Positions 6,922 to 14,481 of a stretch of DNA of 22,698 nt are shown in pieces. Numbering within the stretch: the stretch's first letter is position 1; each line of letters starts with the position of its first letter. Source of the DNA: CAKOSP01 sp964371745 (GTDB taxonomy: Bacteria > Bacillota_I > Bacilli_A > RF39 > UBA660); contig CAYJNS010000011.1 of the NCBI GenBank assembly GCA_964371745.1, positions 1 to 22,698 on the forward strand. Direction: 5' to 3'. A model generated the notes under the pieces. That model searched no databases and was not told the origin of the DNA. It worked only from the letters and a program-made list of their open reading frames with translations. The position numbers and the translations under genes are program-made.

Positions 6922-7680
6922 TTGGTTAAAGAAATATACTTTAATATGGTTAATGCATTTATTATTACATGTTTATCAGGTTTATCTACCATAATAGGTG
7001 GATTTTTTATATTTTTTAAGTTTAAAAATGAAAATATAAATAAATTCATTACTTTTTCATTATCCCTGTCATGTTCGATAATGATTGGATTAAGTGTTAC
7101 AGAATTAATTCCTGAATCATTTTTTGAAATATTAAAACATTTTGGTATTATAAAAGGGCAATATGTAATATTAATTATTAGCTTAATAGCATATTTTATA
7201 ATTATTATTTTAAATAAAATATTAAATAAAAAACAAAATGATTTATATAAAATAGGCATTTTAAGTATGCTTGCTCTAATTATCCATAATTTACCTGAAG
7301 GTATTGCTGTTTTTTCATCAACATACCAAGATACATCTTTGGGAATAAAACTTGCTTTTTCTATTTCTCTTCATAATATTCCTGAAGGTATATCTATTGC
7401 TGTACCAATATATTACGCTACTAATAATAAAGTCATAGCATTTAAATATTTACTTTTATCGGCTCTCGCTGAGCCTCTAGGTGCTTTAATAACTTATATA
7501 TTTTTAAAAAATTATATTAGTCCTATCTTTTTAAAAATAATATTATTATTTGTAGGAGTTCTTATGATAACACTTGCTATTAAAGAAATATTCCCTAAAG
7601 CAAAATCTTATAAGTTTACTGAATATTTAAATTTAGGTTTTTTTCTAGGTTTAATTATATTAATACTAATTTCAGTATAA
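6922..7680 (+). CDS. ZIP family divalent metal transporter (ZupT/GufA-like)
   Basis: An eight-segment membrane transporter importing zinc or similar divalent ions. The two signature helices are visible: HNLPEGIAVF (about residue 122 onward) and LHNIPEGISIAVP (about 150 onward), whose His, Asn and Glu residues build the binuclear metal site, followed by ALAEPLGAL. The histidine-rich loop between segments 3 and 4 seen in many ZIPs is instead Lys/Asn-rich (NKILNKKQNDLYK). The start is uncertain: a TTG at 6922 has AGTGG at good spacing, while the ATG at 6946 matches the usual family N-terminus better but has no clear ribosome site. The small cysteine protein gene is divergent, 78 bases away. Substrate is inferred from the family. 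Confidence 0.87.
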   Translation: MVKEIYFNMVNAFIITCLSGLSTIIGGFFIFFKFKNENINKFITFSLSLSCSIMIGLSVTELIPESFFEILKHFGIIKGQYVILIISLIAYFIIIILNKILNKKQNDLYKIGILSMLALIIHNLPEGIAVFSSTYQDTSLGIKLAFSISLHNIPEGISIAVPIYYATNNKVIAFKYLLLSALAEPLGALITYIFLKNYISPIFLKIILLFVGVLMITLAIKEIFPKAKSYKFTEYLNLGFFLGLIILILISV

Positions 7681-7687
7681 ATTTTCA

Positions 7688-7716
7688 TTTACAATCAAAA
7701 CTAAAAATGCTATAAT
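7688..7716 (+). promoter_or_regulatory. Promoter of the arginine deiminase operon
   Basis: TTTACA (7688-7693), 17-base spacer, TATAAT (7711-7716): one mismatch from consensus. Start expected near 7723, giving a leader of about 157 bases before arcA. No convincing ARG-box or cre operator could be picked out by eye. Confidence 0.75.
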
Positions 7717-7750
7717 TTATTTATAGTAGAGAGTAGTAGGTGTTTTATAA

Positions 7751-7795
7751 ATGAATCCAATAAATAATAATATATTTTTACTACCAATAATTTAA
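7751..7795 (+). CDS. Possible 14-residue leader peptide upstream of arcA
   Basis: An ATG with GTAGGTG about ten bases before it opens MNPINNNIFLLPII, ending two bases into a terminator hairpin. The position (promoter, short frame, terminator, structural gene) is that of a leader peptide, but it has no arginine codon and AT-rich DNA makes short frames cheap. An upstream GTAGTA (7733-7738) can pair with TACTAC (7779-7784), enclosing most of the frame. Confidence 0.25.
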   Translation: MNPINNNIFLLPII

Positions 7796-7819
7796 AAGCG
7801 TCTTTTTATGCGCTTTTTT
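7794..7819 (+). terminator. Terminator/attenuator in the arcA leader
   Basis: AAAAGCG (7794-7800) pairs with CGCTTTT (7811-7817) across a ten-base loop, continuing into a T run. It lies between the near-consensus promoter and arcA, so transcripts must read through it to express the operon. Confidence 0.6.
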
Positions 7820-7879
7820 ATTATCTACGAAAGTTATAGAACTTTTAAAAAACTAAATAATTAAGAAAGGAGGAAATAT

Positions 7880-9115
7880 ATGATTAATGTTAAAAGTGAA
7901 ATTAATAAACTTAAAAAAGTTTTGCTTCATAAGCCAGGTAAAGAATTACTAAATTTAACACCAGATTCACTGCAAAGATTACTATTTGATGATATTCCTT
8001 TTTTGCCAGATGCTTTAAAAGAACATGAGGCTTTTGTTAAATTACTTGAAGACAACGGCGTAGAAGTTGTTTATTTAGAAGATTTAATGGCTGAAACTTT
8101 AAAGAAAAATCCTAGTTTAAAAGAAAGATTTATAGTTCAATTTATTAATGAAGCTGGGCTTAAAACTAAAAAATATAAAAATTTAGTTAAAGAGTATTTG
8201 TTGGAAATCAAAGATGTAAAAAATTTAGTTCTTAAAACTATGGAAGGTATTCAAGCTGAAGAACTTGATGCTAAAAAACTAGATGAAGAAAAAACATTAG
8301 TAGATTTAACTCGTGAAGTTGGTAAATTTTTAACAGATCCAATGCCTAACCTTTATTTCACAAGAGATAACTTTGCAAGCATTGGAAATGGTATTAGCTT
8401 AAATAAAATGTATTCTGTTACAAGATGTAGAGAAACTATATATGCAGAATATATATTTAATTATCATCCAGAATATAACGGGGAAATAGTTAAGTATTAT
8501 GATAGATATAGATATTATCATATTGAAGGTGGAGATATATTAAATTTAACTTCGGAAATATTAGCTGTAGGTATCTCTCAAAGAACTACTGCGGAAGCTA
8601 TTGATGATTTATCGAGAGCATTATTTGCAGATAAAACTTGTCAAATAAAAAAAGTATTAGCGTTTAATATACCTAATTCTAGAGCATTCATGCATTTAGA
8701 TACAGTATTTACTCAAATAGATCATGATAAATTTACTTATCATCCAGGAATTATGAATGAACTTGTTGTTTATGAAATCACTGAAGGTAATGATCCAAAT
8801 AGCACAGATGACTTAAAAGTTAAAAAAGTTAAGGGAAGTTTACAATCTATTTTAGAAAAATATCTAAATACAGAAATTACTTTAATACCTTGTGCTGGTG
8901 GAGACCTTGTGGGAAGTCAAAGAGAACAGTGGAATGATGGATCTAATACTTTAGCTATAGCTCCAGGAGTTGTTATTGTATATCATAGAAATGATATAAC
9001 AAATAAAATACTTAAGGAACATGGAATTAAAGTATTACAAATGCCTAGTGCAGAATTATCACGTGGTAGAGGTGGACCTAGATGTATGTCTATGCCACTT
9101 ATCAGAAAGGACTAA
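7880..9115 (+). CDS. arcA: Arginine deiminase
   Basis: Hydrolyses L-arginine to citrulline and ammonia, first step of the fermentative ADI pathway. At 411 residues it is full length. The guanidino-modifying fold and catalytic set are present: FTRD (160-163, D163), HIEGGD (214-219, E216), MHLDT (271-275, H272 and D274), and nucleophile C402 in the GRGGPRCMSMPL tail. AAAGGAGG lies eight bases before the ATG. First gene of arcA-arcB-arcD. The pathway yields ATP without oxygen or sugar and raises local pH, fitting a gut or mucosal anaerobe. Confidence 0.97.
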   Translation: MINVKSEINKLKKVLLHKPGKELLNLTPDSLQRLLFDDIPFLPDALKEHEAFVKLLEDNGVEVVYLEDLMAETLKKNPSLKERFIVQFINEAGLKTKKYKNLVKEYLLEIKDVKNLVLKTMEGIQAEELDAKKLDEEKTLVDLTREVGKFLTDPMPNLYFTRDNFASIGNGISLNKMYSVTRCRETIYAEYIFNYHPEYNGEIVKYYDRYRYYHIEGGDILNLTSEILAVGISQRTTAEAIDDLSRALFADKTCQIKKVLAFNIPNSRAFMHLDTVFTQIDHDKFTYHPGIMNELVVYEITEGNDPNSTDDLKVKKVKGSLQSILEKYLNTEITLIPCAGGDLVGSQREQWNDGSNTLAIAPGVVIVYHRNDITNKILKEHGIKVLQMPSAELSRGRGGPRCMSMPLIRKD

Positions 9116-9117
9116 AA

Positions 9118-10104
9118 ATGAATTTATCAGGTAAAGATTTTTTAAAAATATTAGATTTTTCTAAAGAGGAAATAATGTATTTACTAAATCTTTCAAAAGA
9201 ATTAAAAGAAAAAAAACAAAAAGGCGAATCACACGAATATTTAAAAGGTAAAAATGTAGCTTTAATATTTGAAAAAGATTCCACTAGAACTAGATGTGCT
9301 TTTGAAGTTGGAGCATATGATTTAGGTATGAATGTTACATATCTTGGGCCAAGTGGTTCACAAATGGGTAAAAAAGAAAGTATTGCAGATACTGCTAAAG
9401 TTTTATCTAGAATGTATGATGGTATTGAATATAGAGGTTTTAGTCAATCTATTGTAGAAGACTTAGCAAAAAATTCAAGAGTGCCAGTATGGAACGGATT
9501 AACAGATGAATATCATCCAACTCAAATGTTAGCAGATATTTTAACTGTAATGGAAAATTTAGGGGAGGTAAGAGGACTAAATTTTACATTTATGGGAGAT
9601 GCTAGAAATAATATGGGTAATTCGTATATGGTTATATGTTCAAAGTTGGGAATTAATTTCACTGCTTGTGCACCTAAAGAGTTATGGCCACAAAGTGAAT
9701 TAATTGAAACTTGTAAAGTAATAGCGGAAAAAGAAGGATCAAGTTTAAACTTTACAGAAGATCCTATGGAAGGAACTAAAAATGCTGATGTAGTAGCTAC
9801 AGATGTATGGGTTTCTATGGGAGAAGCTGATGATGTATGGGAAAAACGTATTAATTTACTTAAACCATATCAAGTTAATAAAGTGTTAATGAATAATGCA
9901 AAAGATAGTGCAATATTCTTACACTGTCTACCATCTTTTCATGATTTAAATACTAAATTAGGAAAAGAAATAGGTGAAAAATTTAATATTACTGCCATGG
10001 AAGTAAGTGATGAAGTATTTTCTTCTTCCCAATCTAAAGTATTTGATGAAGCTGAAAATAGATTACATACTATTAAAGCAGTAATGTTAGCTACATTAAA
10101 ATAA
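9118..10104 (+). CDS. arcB: Ornithine carbamoyltransferase, catabolic
   Basis: Splits citrulline with phosphate into ornithine and carbamoyl phosphate in this operon. From the ATG at 9118 it is 328 residues: STRTR (55-59) binds carbamoyl phosphate, HPTQ (133-136) and HCLP (269-272) complete the active site, SMGE (233-236) is the ornithine-binding SMG loop. The frame is open further upstream to an ATG at 9082, but that lies inside arcA; 9118 has AGAAAGGAC at proper spacing, two bases after the arcA stop, and matches the family N-terminus. The catabolic assignment comes from the operon, not from residues. Confidence 0.96.
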   Translation: MNLSGKDFLKILDFSKEEIMYLLNLSKELKEKKQKGESHEYLKGKNVALIFEKDSTRTRCAFEVGAYDLGMNVTYLGPSGSQMGKKESIADTAKVLSRMYDGIEYRGFSQSIVEDLAKNSRVPVWNGLTDEYHPTQMLADILTVMENLGEVRGLNFTFMGDARNNMGNSYMVICSKLGINFTACAPKELWPQSELIETCKVIAEKEGSSLNFTEDPMEGTKNADVVATDVWVSMGEADDVWEKRINLLKPYQVNKVLMNNAKDSAIFLHCLPSFHDLNTKLGKEIGEKFNITAMEVSDEVFSSSQSKVFDEAENRLHTIKAVMLATLK

Positions 10105-10121
10105 GATAAGGAGAAAAATTC

Positions 10122-11567
10122 ATGATAAAAATTAAAAAAAATAAAAAACAAATGTTATCATCTTTTTCAATAATTTTATTATTAATTATTGCTTTAGGTG
10201 TAATTACTCAATTTTTACCACAAGCTCAGTATATAGATGGCACAATAGTTAACGGAAGTGGGGTAGAACCTGCAAGCCTGCCAACTATTTTAATGTCTCC
10301 AATACTAGGGTTTGAAAATGCAGTTGACGTATGTATATTTGTTCTTGTTCTAGGTGGTTTTTTAGCCATTGTTAATAGAACTGGTGCATTTAAAAAAGGT
10401 ATTAAAGTATTAATTTCAAAACTTAAAGGTAATGAAATAATATTAATTCCAATACTAATGTTAATATTTTCAATAGGTGGTACAACATATGGAATGTTAG
10501 AAGAAACTGTAGTATTTTATGCAATACTTGCAGCTACTATGGTAACAGCAGGAATGGATACTCTAGTAGCATCGGCAATAGTTCTTTTAGGAGCTGGTTC
10601 TGGGGTTTTAGGATCGACAATAAATCCTTTTGCTGTAGGTGCTGCTATAAGTTCACTTCCAGAAGGCATTGAAGTAAATCAAGGTATAATTATTGCTTTA
10701 GGAGCTGTTCTTTGGATTACTACTTTATTAATCTCAATAGCATTTGTTGTTAGTTATGCAAAAAAAGTTATAAAAGATAAAGGTTCAACATTTTTATCAA
10801 TTCAAGAACAAGAGGACATGGAAGATGAATTTGGAGAAAAAGCATCTTCAGTAAATGCTGCGAAATTAAGCGTTAGACAAAAACTTACTTTAATAGTATT
10901 TGCTTTATCATTTTTAGTAATGATTGTTGGATTTATTCCATGGACTGATTTTGGAGTAACAATATTTGATGGTTGGACTTCTGTTTTAACTGGATCTCCA
11001 TTCGGTTTATGGTGGTTCTATGATGCAGCAGTATGGTTTTTAATCGCTGCAATTATATTAGCTATAATAAATGGTTTTTCAGAAACTATCTTTGTTAAAA
11101 CGTTTTTAAAAGGCGCAACCGATATGATTGGAGTTATTTTAATAATTGCAGTTGCTAGAGGAGTAAGTGTATTAATGGAAGCTACATATTTAGATAATTA
11201 TTTTATTTATAATGCAGCTGAAGCACTTAAAAATGTTTCTGGAGTAGTATTTGCTCCACTTAACTATCTTCTACATATTGGTTTATCAGTGCTTGTTCCA
11301 TCATCATCTGGTTTAGCATCTATTTCAACACCTATAATGGCACCACTTGCACAACAATTAGGGTATAATACGGAGACTACTATTATGACATTTGTTGCCG
11401 CAAACGGGCTAGTAAATTTATTTACGCCTACATGTGGAGCTATAATGGGAGGACTTGCACTTGCGAAAGTTCAATACACAACATGGTTAAAATGGGTTTT
11501 AAAAATTATAGTTGTAATTGCATTAGTAAATATAATTATACTTACTGTCGCTTCAATTATATTATAA
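10122..11567 (+). CDS. arcD: YfcC-family transporter, probable arginine/ornithine antiporter
   Basis: A 481-residue membrane protein with about 11-12 segments, first at about 10-32. It belongs to the YfcC/DcuC-related group (GGFLAIVNRTGAF, IFSIGGTTYGMLEET, GAGSGVLGSTINPFAVGAA, VPSSSGLASISTP, NLFTPTCGAIMGG), which supplies the ArcD-type antiporter in many Firmicutes; it is not the APC-family ArcD of Pseudomonas. Position right after arcB with AAGGAG 12 bases before the ATG supports exchange of external arginine for internal ornithine. A short acidic loop (QEQEDMEDEFGEKA) sits mid-protein on the presumed cytosolic side. Substrate is inferred from context. Confidence 0.88.
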   Translation: MIKIKKNKKQMLSSFSIILLLIIALGVITQFLPQAQYIDGTIVNGSGVEPASLPTILMSPILGFENAVDVCIFVLVLGGFLAIVNRTGAFKKGIKVLISKLKGNEIILIPILMLIFSIGGTTYGMLEETVVFYAILAATMVTAGMDTLVASAIVLLGAGSGVLGSTINPFAVGAAISSLPEGIEVNQGIIIALGAVLWITTLLISIAFVVSYAKKVIKDKGSTFLSIQEQEDMEDEFGEKASSVNAAKLSVRQKLTLIVFALSFLVMIVGFIPWTDFGVTIFDGWTSVLTGSPFGLWWFYDAAVWFLIAAIILAIINGFSETIFVKTFLKGATDMIGVILIIAVARGVSVLMEATYLDNYFIYNAAEALKNVSGVVFAPLNYLLHIGLSVLVPSSSGLASISTPIMAPLAQQLGYNTETTIMTFVAANGLVNLFTPTCGAIMGGLALAKVQYTTWLKWVLKIIVVIALVNIIILTVASIIL

Positions 11568-11584
11568 TATGTAAATAAACCGTT

Positions 11585-11617
11585 AAAAGTTAATTGATAT
11601 ATACAATTAACTTTTTT
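11585..11617 (+). terminator. Terminator between arcD and arcC
   Basis: Twelve-base perfect arms, AAAAGTTAATTG (11585-11596) and CAATTAACTTTT (11604-11615), seven-base loop, T run to 11617. It should reduce read-through into arcC. Confidence 0.8.
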
Positions 11618-11621
11618 ATTT

Positions 11622-11630
11622 TGTTATAAT
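11622..11630 (+). promoter_or_regulatory. Extended -10 promoter for arcC
   Basis: TGT-TATAAT (11622-11630), a TGn-extended -10 without a good -35. Start expected near 11637; AAGGAG follows at 11641 and the ATG is at 11655. With the preceding terminator, this would let arcC and the next gene be expressed apart from arcABD. Confidence 0.5.
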
Positions 11631-11654
11631 TAATATAGTAAAGGAGAAAATAAA

Positions 11655-12575
11655 ATGAGAATAGTAATAGCGCTTGGAGGAAATGCCTTAGGTAATAATC
11701 CAAAAGAACAACAATCATTAGTAAAAAAAGCAGTTAAAAATATTGTTCCACTTATAAAAGATGGACATGAAATAATAATAGGACATGGTAATGGACCACA
11801 AGTAGGAGTAATAAATCTTGCATTTGAAGATTCATATGAAAATAAAGACATCCCTTATATGCCTTTTCCCGAGTGTACAGCAATGAGTCAAGGTTATATA
11901 GGGTATCATATCCAAAAAGGACTTAGAGACTCTTTAGAAGACATTAATATAGATAAAAAAGTAGTATCTTTAGTAACTCAAGTTGTAGTTGATAAGAGTG
12001 ATCCATCATTTAAAAATCCAACTAAACCAGTAGGTCCTTTTTATACCAAGGAAATGGCAGATACTTTAGCTAAAGAATCCGGTGAAACTTATATAGAAGA
12101 TTCAGGAAGAGGTTACAGAAAAGTTGTTGCTAGTCCAAAACCAATTGAAATAATTGAAATAGAATCAATAAAAGATTTACTTAATACTGGCCATGTAGTA
12201 ATAGCTGGAGGTGGGGGAGGAATCCCTATTTTAAAACAAGATGAAAATAAAGGCGCAAGCGCTGTAATTGATAAGGACTCAGTTGCATCTATGATGGCTA
12301 GAGAGTTAAATGCTGATTTATTAGTTATTCTAACTAATGTAAATCAAGCTCAAATAAATTATGGTAAAGAAAATGCTGAATCTATTGGAATTATAAGTAC
12401 ACTTGATATGAAAAAATATATTGAAGAAGATCATTTTGCTAAAGGTAGTATGCTTCCTAAAATTATAGCTGCTAAAGATTTTGTAGATAATACAGGTAAT
12501 AAAGCAATTATAACAAGTTTAGAAAATCTTGGTAATGCACTTACTGGAAAAGATGCAACAATTATAGAAAAATAA
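11655..12575 (+). CDS. arcC: Carbamate kinase
   Basis: Transfers phosphate from carbamoyl phosphate to ADP, the ATP-forming last step of the ADI pathway. The 306 residues are full length for the family. Visible: ALGGNALG near the N-terminus, GHGNGPQVG (about 44-52), AGGGGGIP (about 188-195), and DKDSVASMMARELNADLLVILTNV, the amino-acid-kinase nucleotide region. AAGGAG lies eight bases before the ATG. It follows arcD across a terminator and is one base from the next gene, so it is co-transcribed with it. Confidence 0.96.
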   Translation: MRIVIALGGNALGNNPKEQQSLVKKAVKNIVPLIKDGHEIIIGHGNGPQVGVINLAFEDSYENKDIPYMPFPECTAMSQGYIGYHIQKGLRDSLEDINIDKKVVSLVTQVVVDKSDPSFKNPTKPVGPFYTKEMADTLAKESGETYIEDSGRGYRKVVASPKPIEIIEIESIKDLLNTGHVVIAGGGGGIPILKQDENKGASAVIDKDSVASMMARELNADLLVILTNVNQAQINYGKENAESIGIISTLDMKKYIEEDHFAKGSMLPKIIAAKDFVDNTGNKAIITSLENLGNALTGKDATIIEK

Positions 12576-12576
12576 A

Positions 12577-13110
12577 ATGAAACAGTTAATTAAAGTTAAA
12601 TATATTAAAAATTATGAAGCTAAACTTCAACTAATTGAAATAATTAATGATCTTGAAACAATAATTTTAGAAACTAATGCTTATGTTGGATTAAACGGCG
12701 TTACAGATAAAAAGAGGGAAGGGGACAGTAAGACACCTCTTGGTTTATTTAATCTTACTAGGGGCTTTGGAATAAGTATATTAGATGATATTAAAATAGA
12801 TTATATTACACTTAAAGGAAATGAATTTTGGATTGATGATATATTATCAAATGATTATAATAAATTAGTGTATGATAATATACATTACAGTGCTGAACAT
12901 TTAATAAAAGAAAATATAGCATATAAATACGCAGTTATAATTGAATATAATACTAATCCAATTATAAAAGGTAATGGCTCAGCTATATTCTTACATATAA
13001 AAAAAGAAAACGGCACTAAAGGATGTGTTGCAGTATCAGAAGAAGATATGATATACATATTAAAATGGTTAGACCCTAACTATCAACCTAAAATATTAAT
13101 AGAAGAGTAA
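12577..13110 (+). CDS. YkuD-type L,D-transpeptidase-fold protein without signal peptide
   Basis: A 177-residue protein carrying the YkuD signature: KKREGDSKTPLGLF (45-58) and FLHIKKENGTKGCVAVSEED (138-157) with H140 and nucleophile C150. The usual SHGC is TKGC, as in a clostridial YkuD subgroup whose members read like TAGCVAVPEDDM followed by a WLDP-like helix. L,D-transpeptidases act on wall stem peptides outside the cell, yet the N-terminus (MKQLIKVKYIKNY) has no hydrophobic segment, so the protein looks cytosolic or exported by another route. It starts one base after the arcC stop. A role in the ADI pathway is not expected; sharing a transcript may be convenience. Catalytic activity is inferred. 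Confidence 0.75.
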   Translation: MKQLIKVKYIKNYEAKLQLIEIINDLETIILETNAYVGLNGVTDKKREGDSKTPLGLFNLTRGFGISILDDIKIDYITLKGNEFWIDDILSNDYNKLVYDNIHYSAEHLIKENIAYKYAVIIEYNTNPIIKGNGSAIFLHIKKENGTKGCVAVSEEDMIYILKWLDPNYQPKILIEE

Positions 13111-13119
13111 TAAAGTAAT

Positions 13120-13146
13120 AAGTACTTATTTAATTATAAGTATTTT
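13120..13146 (+). terminator. Weak terminator after the arcC operon
   Basis: AAGTACTTAT (13120-13129) pairs with ATAAGTATTT (13136-13145), one G-U pair, six-base loop, then a short interrupted T run. Plausible end of the arcC transcript. Confidence 0.45.
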
Positions 13147-13360
13147 CTTTCCAAAAACATAAGTTAACATAATATATATTATTTAGACTTATTATTATTG
13201 ATAAAAAAAATATATATAACAATAATAAATGCATATTACTACGCCTATTATTATAATATATATTATCAAACATTTGAAAATATAATTTTGATTTATTAAA
13301 TTTATATTTTATTAAAATATTTTTTTTGTTTTTTTATACCACAAATACTTCGTATACATA

Positions 13361-13400
13361 TACATATATCCTTATTATATATTAAATAAGGATATATGTA
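13361..13400. repeat. Perfect 15-bp inverted repeat in a 520-base gene-free gap
   Basis: Arms 13361-13375 (TACATATATCCTTAT) and 13386-13400 are exact reverse complements with a ten-base loop; no T run follows on either strand, so it does not read as an ordinary terminator. The surrounding gap, 13111-13632, contains no credible coding frame; it is mostly A/T with runs of T at about 13320-13336, the weak terminator at its left end, a nested repeat at 13407-13494, and the terminator of the regulator gene at its right end. Confidence 0.7.
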
Positions 13401-13406
13401 CGCACG

Positions 13407-13494
13407 TAATAACCTAACCCACTTACTTAATAAAAAAATAAAGTAGGGGACTAATATTTTAAATTTAACACTCGTTTTATAGTAGGTTGTATTA
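13407..13494 (-). ncRNA. Candidate structured RNA: nested inverted repeats at the strand switch
   Basis: Outer arms AACCTA (13411-13416) and TAGGTT (13483-13488) extend by TAAT/ATTA past a two-base bulge. Inside, CCCACTT (13418-13424) pairs with AAGT and GGG (13441-13448) with one bulged A. The GC-containing arms stand out from the A/T background. On the minus strand a promoter-like pair precedes it (TTGAAA 13532-13527, 16-base spacer, TATTAA 13510-13505), predicting a start near 13498, just before the outer arm; the 15-bp hairpin at 13361-13400 would follow. All elements are short, so chance remains possible. I do not recognise an RNA family. Confidence 0.3.
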
Positions 13495-13598
13495 TCAAGT
13501 AAAATTAATATAATTCAAATATTCTTTTTCAAAATAATTAATATTATTACTAAATTAATTTATTGCATAACAATTATATTAATATATATTATTACTAT

Positions 13599-13626
13599 AA
13601 AAAAAAGAAAAGGTAACTAACCTTCT
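13599..13626 (-). terminator. Terminator of the helix-turn-helix regulator gene
   Basis: Read on the minus strand: AGAAGGT, five-base loop, ACCTTTTCT (one extra T), then T8 (13606-13599). It begins seven bases past the gene's stop. Confidence 0.75.
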
Positions 13627-13632
13627 CTACTT

Positions 13633-14421
13633 CTATTCATCATTAAGAGATGTTTTTCTAGACTCTATTTCAGCCATCTTTTCTAAAACTTCTGTATAAT
13701 TTTCACTAGTCATATCTACATAACCTAGTTCTTTTAAAGCCAATGTTTTATAAGCAAATAGTTGCTGTGTACGAGATAATTTTTCTTCATTTTTTGCTTC
13801 AATCTCTTTAACAAATTTTTTGTGATTTTCAGCGATTTTACTCTTACTTGCTCCCCCACTATAATAAAGTGTCAAAGCAGTATATAATATCCCTTCAAAA
13901 ATAAATTGCTTATCTGGATTAAAAGAAAAATCATCTGGTTTTATAAATCCGTTAGATTTAGCCATATAAGCAAATATATATTTAACTTCAGGAACAGTAT
14001 CTAATGTTTGAAGTAAGTAATGTAAATACTTGATAGCAGTTGCATTTTTATCATTTTTATCGTTAATTAAAGATTCTTTAATTAGATTTGTTAAATCTAT
14101 TAATATATTTTTATTTTCTTTTGAAAGTCCTGATACATCAAAATAACTTTCAATATCAGATGCACTTTTAATTGCGTTATTTAATCTACTTTCAACTTCC
14201 ATCAAATAACTAGTATCAACAGTTACTTTTTTTAAAATATCATCACTTAAATCAGAAACATTTAAAAGTTGAATAAGCATTATTTTCTTTTCTTTAGGCC
14301 ATTCATCATAACTATCTAGCGTTAAGTAGTTATATACCATTTGTCTTGAAACACCAAGATATTTAGCAAGCCTTACTTTTGAAACCCCTAATTCATTTAA
14401 TATTCTTTCTAAATGTTCCAT
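13633..14421 (-). CDS. Helix-turn-helix transcriptional regulator, function unknown
   Basis: A 262-residue protein with an N-terminal XRE-like DNA-binding domain: VSKVRLAKYLGVSRQMVYNYL (13 onward), with LAKYLGVS as helix 2 and turn and RQMVYNYL as recognition helix. The remaining ~200 residues are helical, charged, without membrane segments or a known ligand domain; a stretch near 165-195 (FIFEGILYTALTLYYSGG) is hydrophobic and may pack a sensor or dimer core. It has its own perfect promoter and its own terminator, so it is monocistronic, and direct repeats over the promoter suggest autoregulation. The spacer before the ATG has only AGAGAG as a weak ribosome site. Regulated targets are unknown; the nearby ADI operon is one possibility, unsupported by any shared operator seen here. 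Confidence 0.75.
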   Translation of the reverse strand: MEHLERILNELGVSKVRLAKYLGVSRQMVYNYLTLDSYDEWPKEKKIMLIQLLNVSDLSDDILKKVTVDTSYLMEVESRLNNAIKSASDIESYFDVSGLSKENKNILIDLTNLIKESLINDKNDKNATAIKYLHYLLQTLDTVPEVKYIFAYMAKSNGFIKPDDFSFNPDKQFIFEGILYTALTLYYSGGASKSKIAENHKKFVKEIEAKNEEKLSRTQQLFAYKTLALKELGYVDMTSENYTEVLEKMAEIESRKTSLNDE

Positions 14422-14440
14422 AATTTACAACTCTCTTTCT

Positions 14441-14473
14441 CTTTACACTTTAATTATACAAACTTAACACTTT
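14441..14473 (-). repeat. Direct repeat flanking the -10 box, candidate operator
   Basis: AAAGTGTTAAG (14473-14463) and AAAGTGTAAAG (14451-14441) on the minus strand, ten of eleven bases identical, 22 bases apart, about two helical turns. One copy lies in the spacer and the other just after the -10, so a bound protein would block polymerase. Confidence 0.55.
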
Positions 14474-14481
14474 ATTGTCAA
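14453..14481 (-). promoter_or_regulatory. Perfect-consensus sigma-A promoter of the regulator gene
   Basis: Minus strand TTGACA (14481-14476), exactly 17 bases, TATAAT (14458-14453): full consensus in both boxes. The -35 abuts the mnmA stop codon (14482-14484). Such a strong promoter on a regulator usually goes with repression. Confidence 0.9.

Noticed and set aside
6897..7259. Minus-strand 120-codon frame opposite the ZIP gene
   Set aside because: It mirrors the hydrophobic codons of the ZIP transporter, has no ribosome site and no recognisable protein.
9082..9117. Upstream ATG extending arcB by 12 codons
   Set aside because: It lies inside arcA, has no ribosome site and adds residues absent from the family; the ATG at 9118 fits both.
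13111..13632. CRISPR array, dif site or replication origin in the A/T-rich gap
   Set aside because: No regularly spaced repeats, no match to the dif consensus that I could see, and no DnaA-box cluster.
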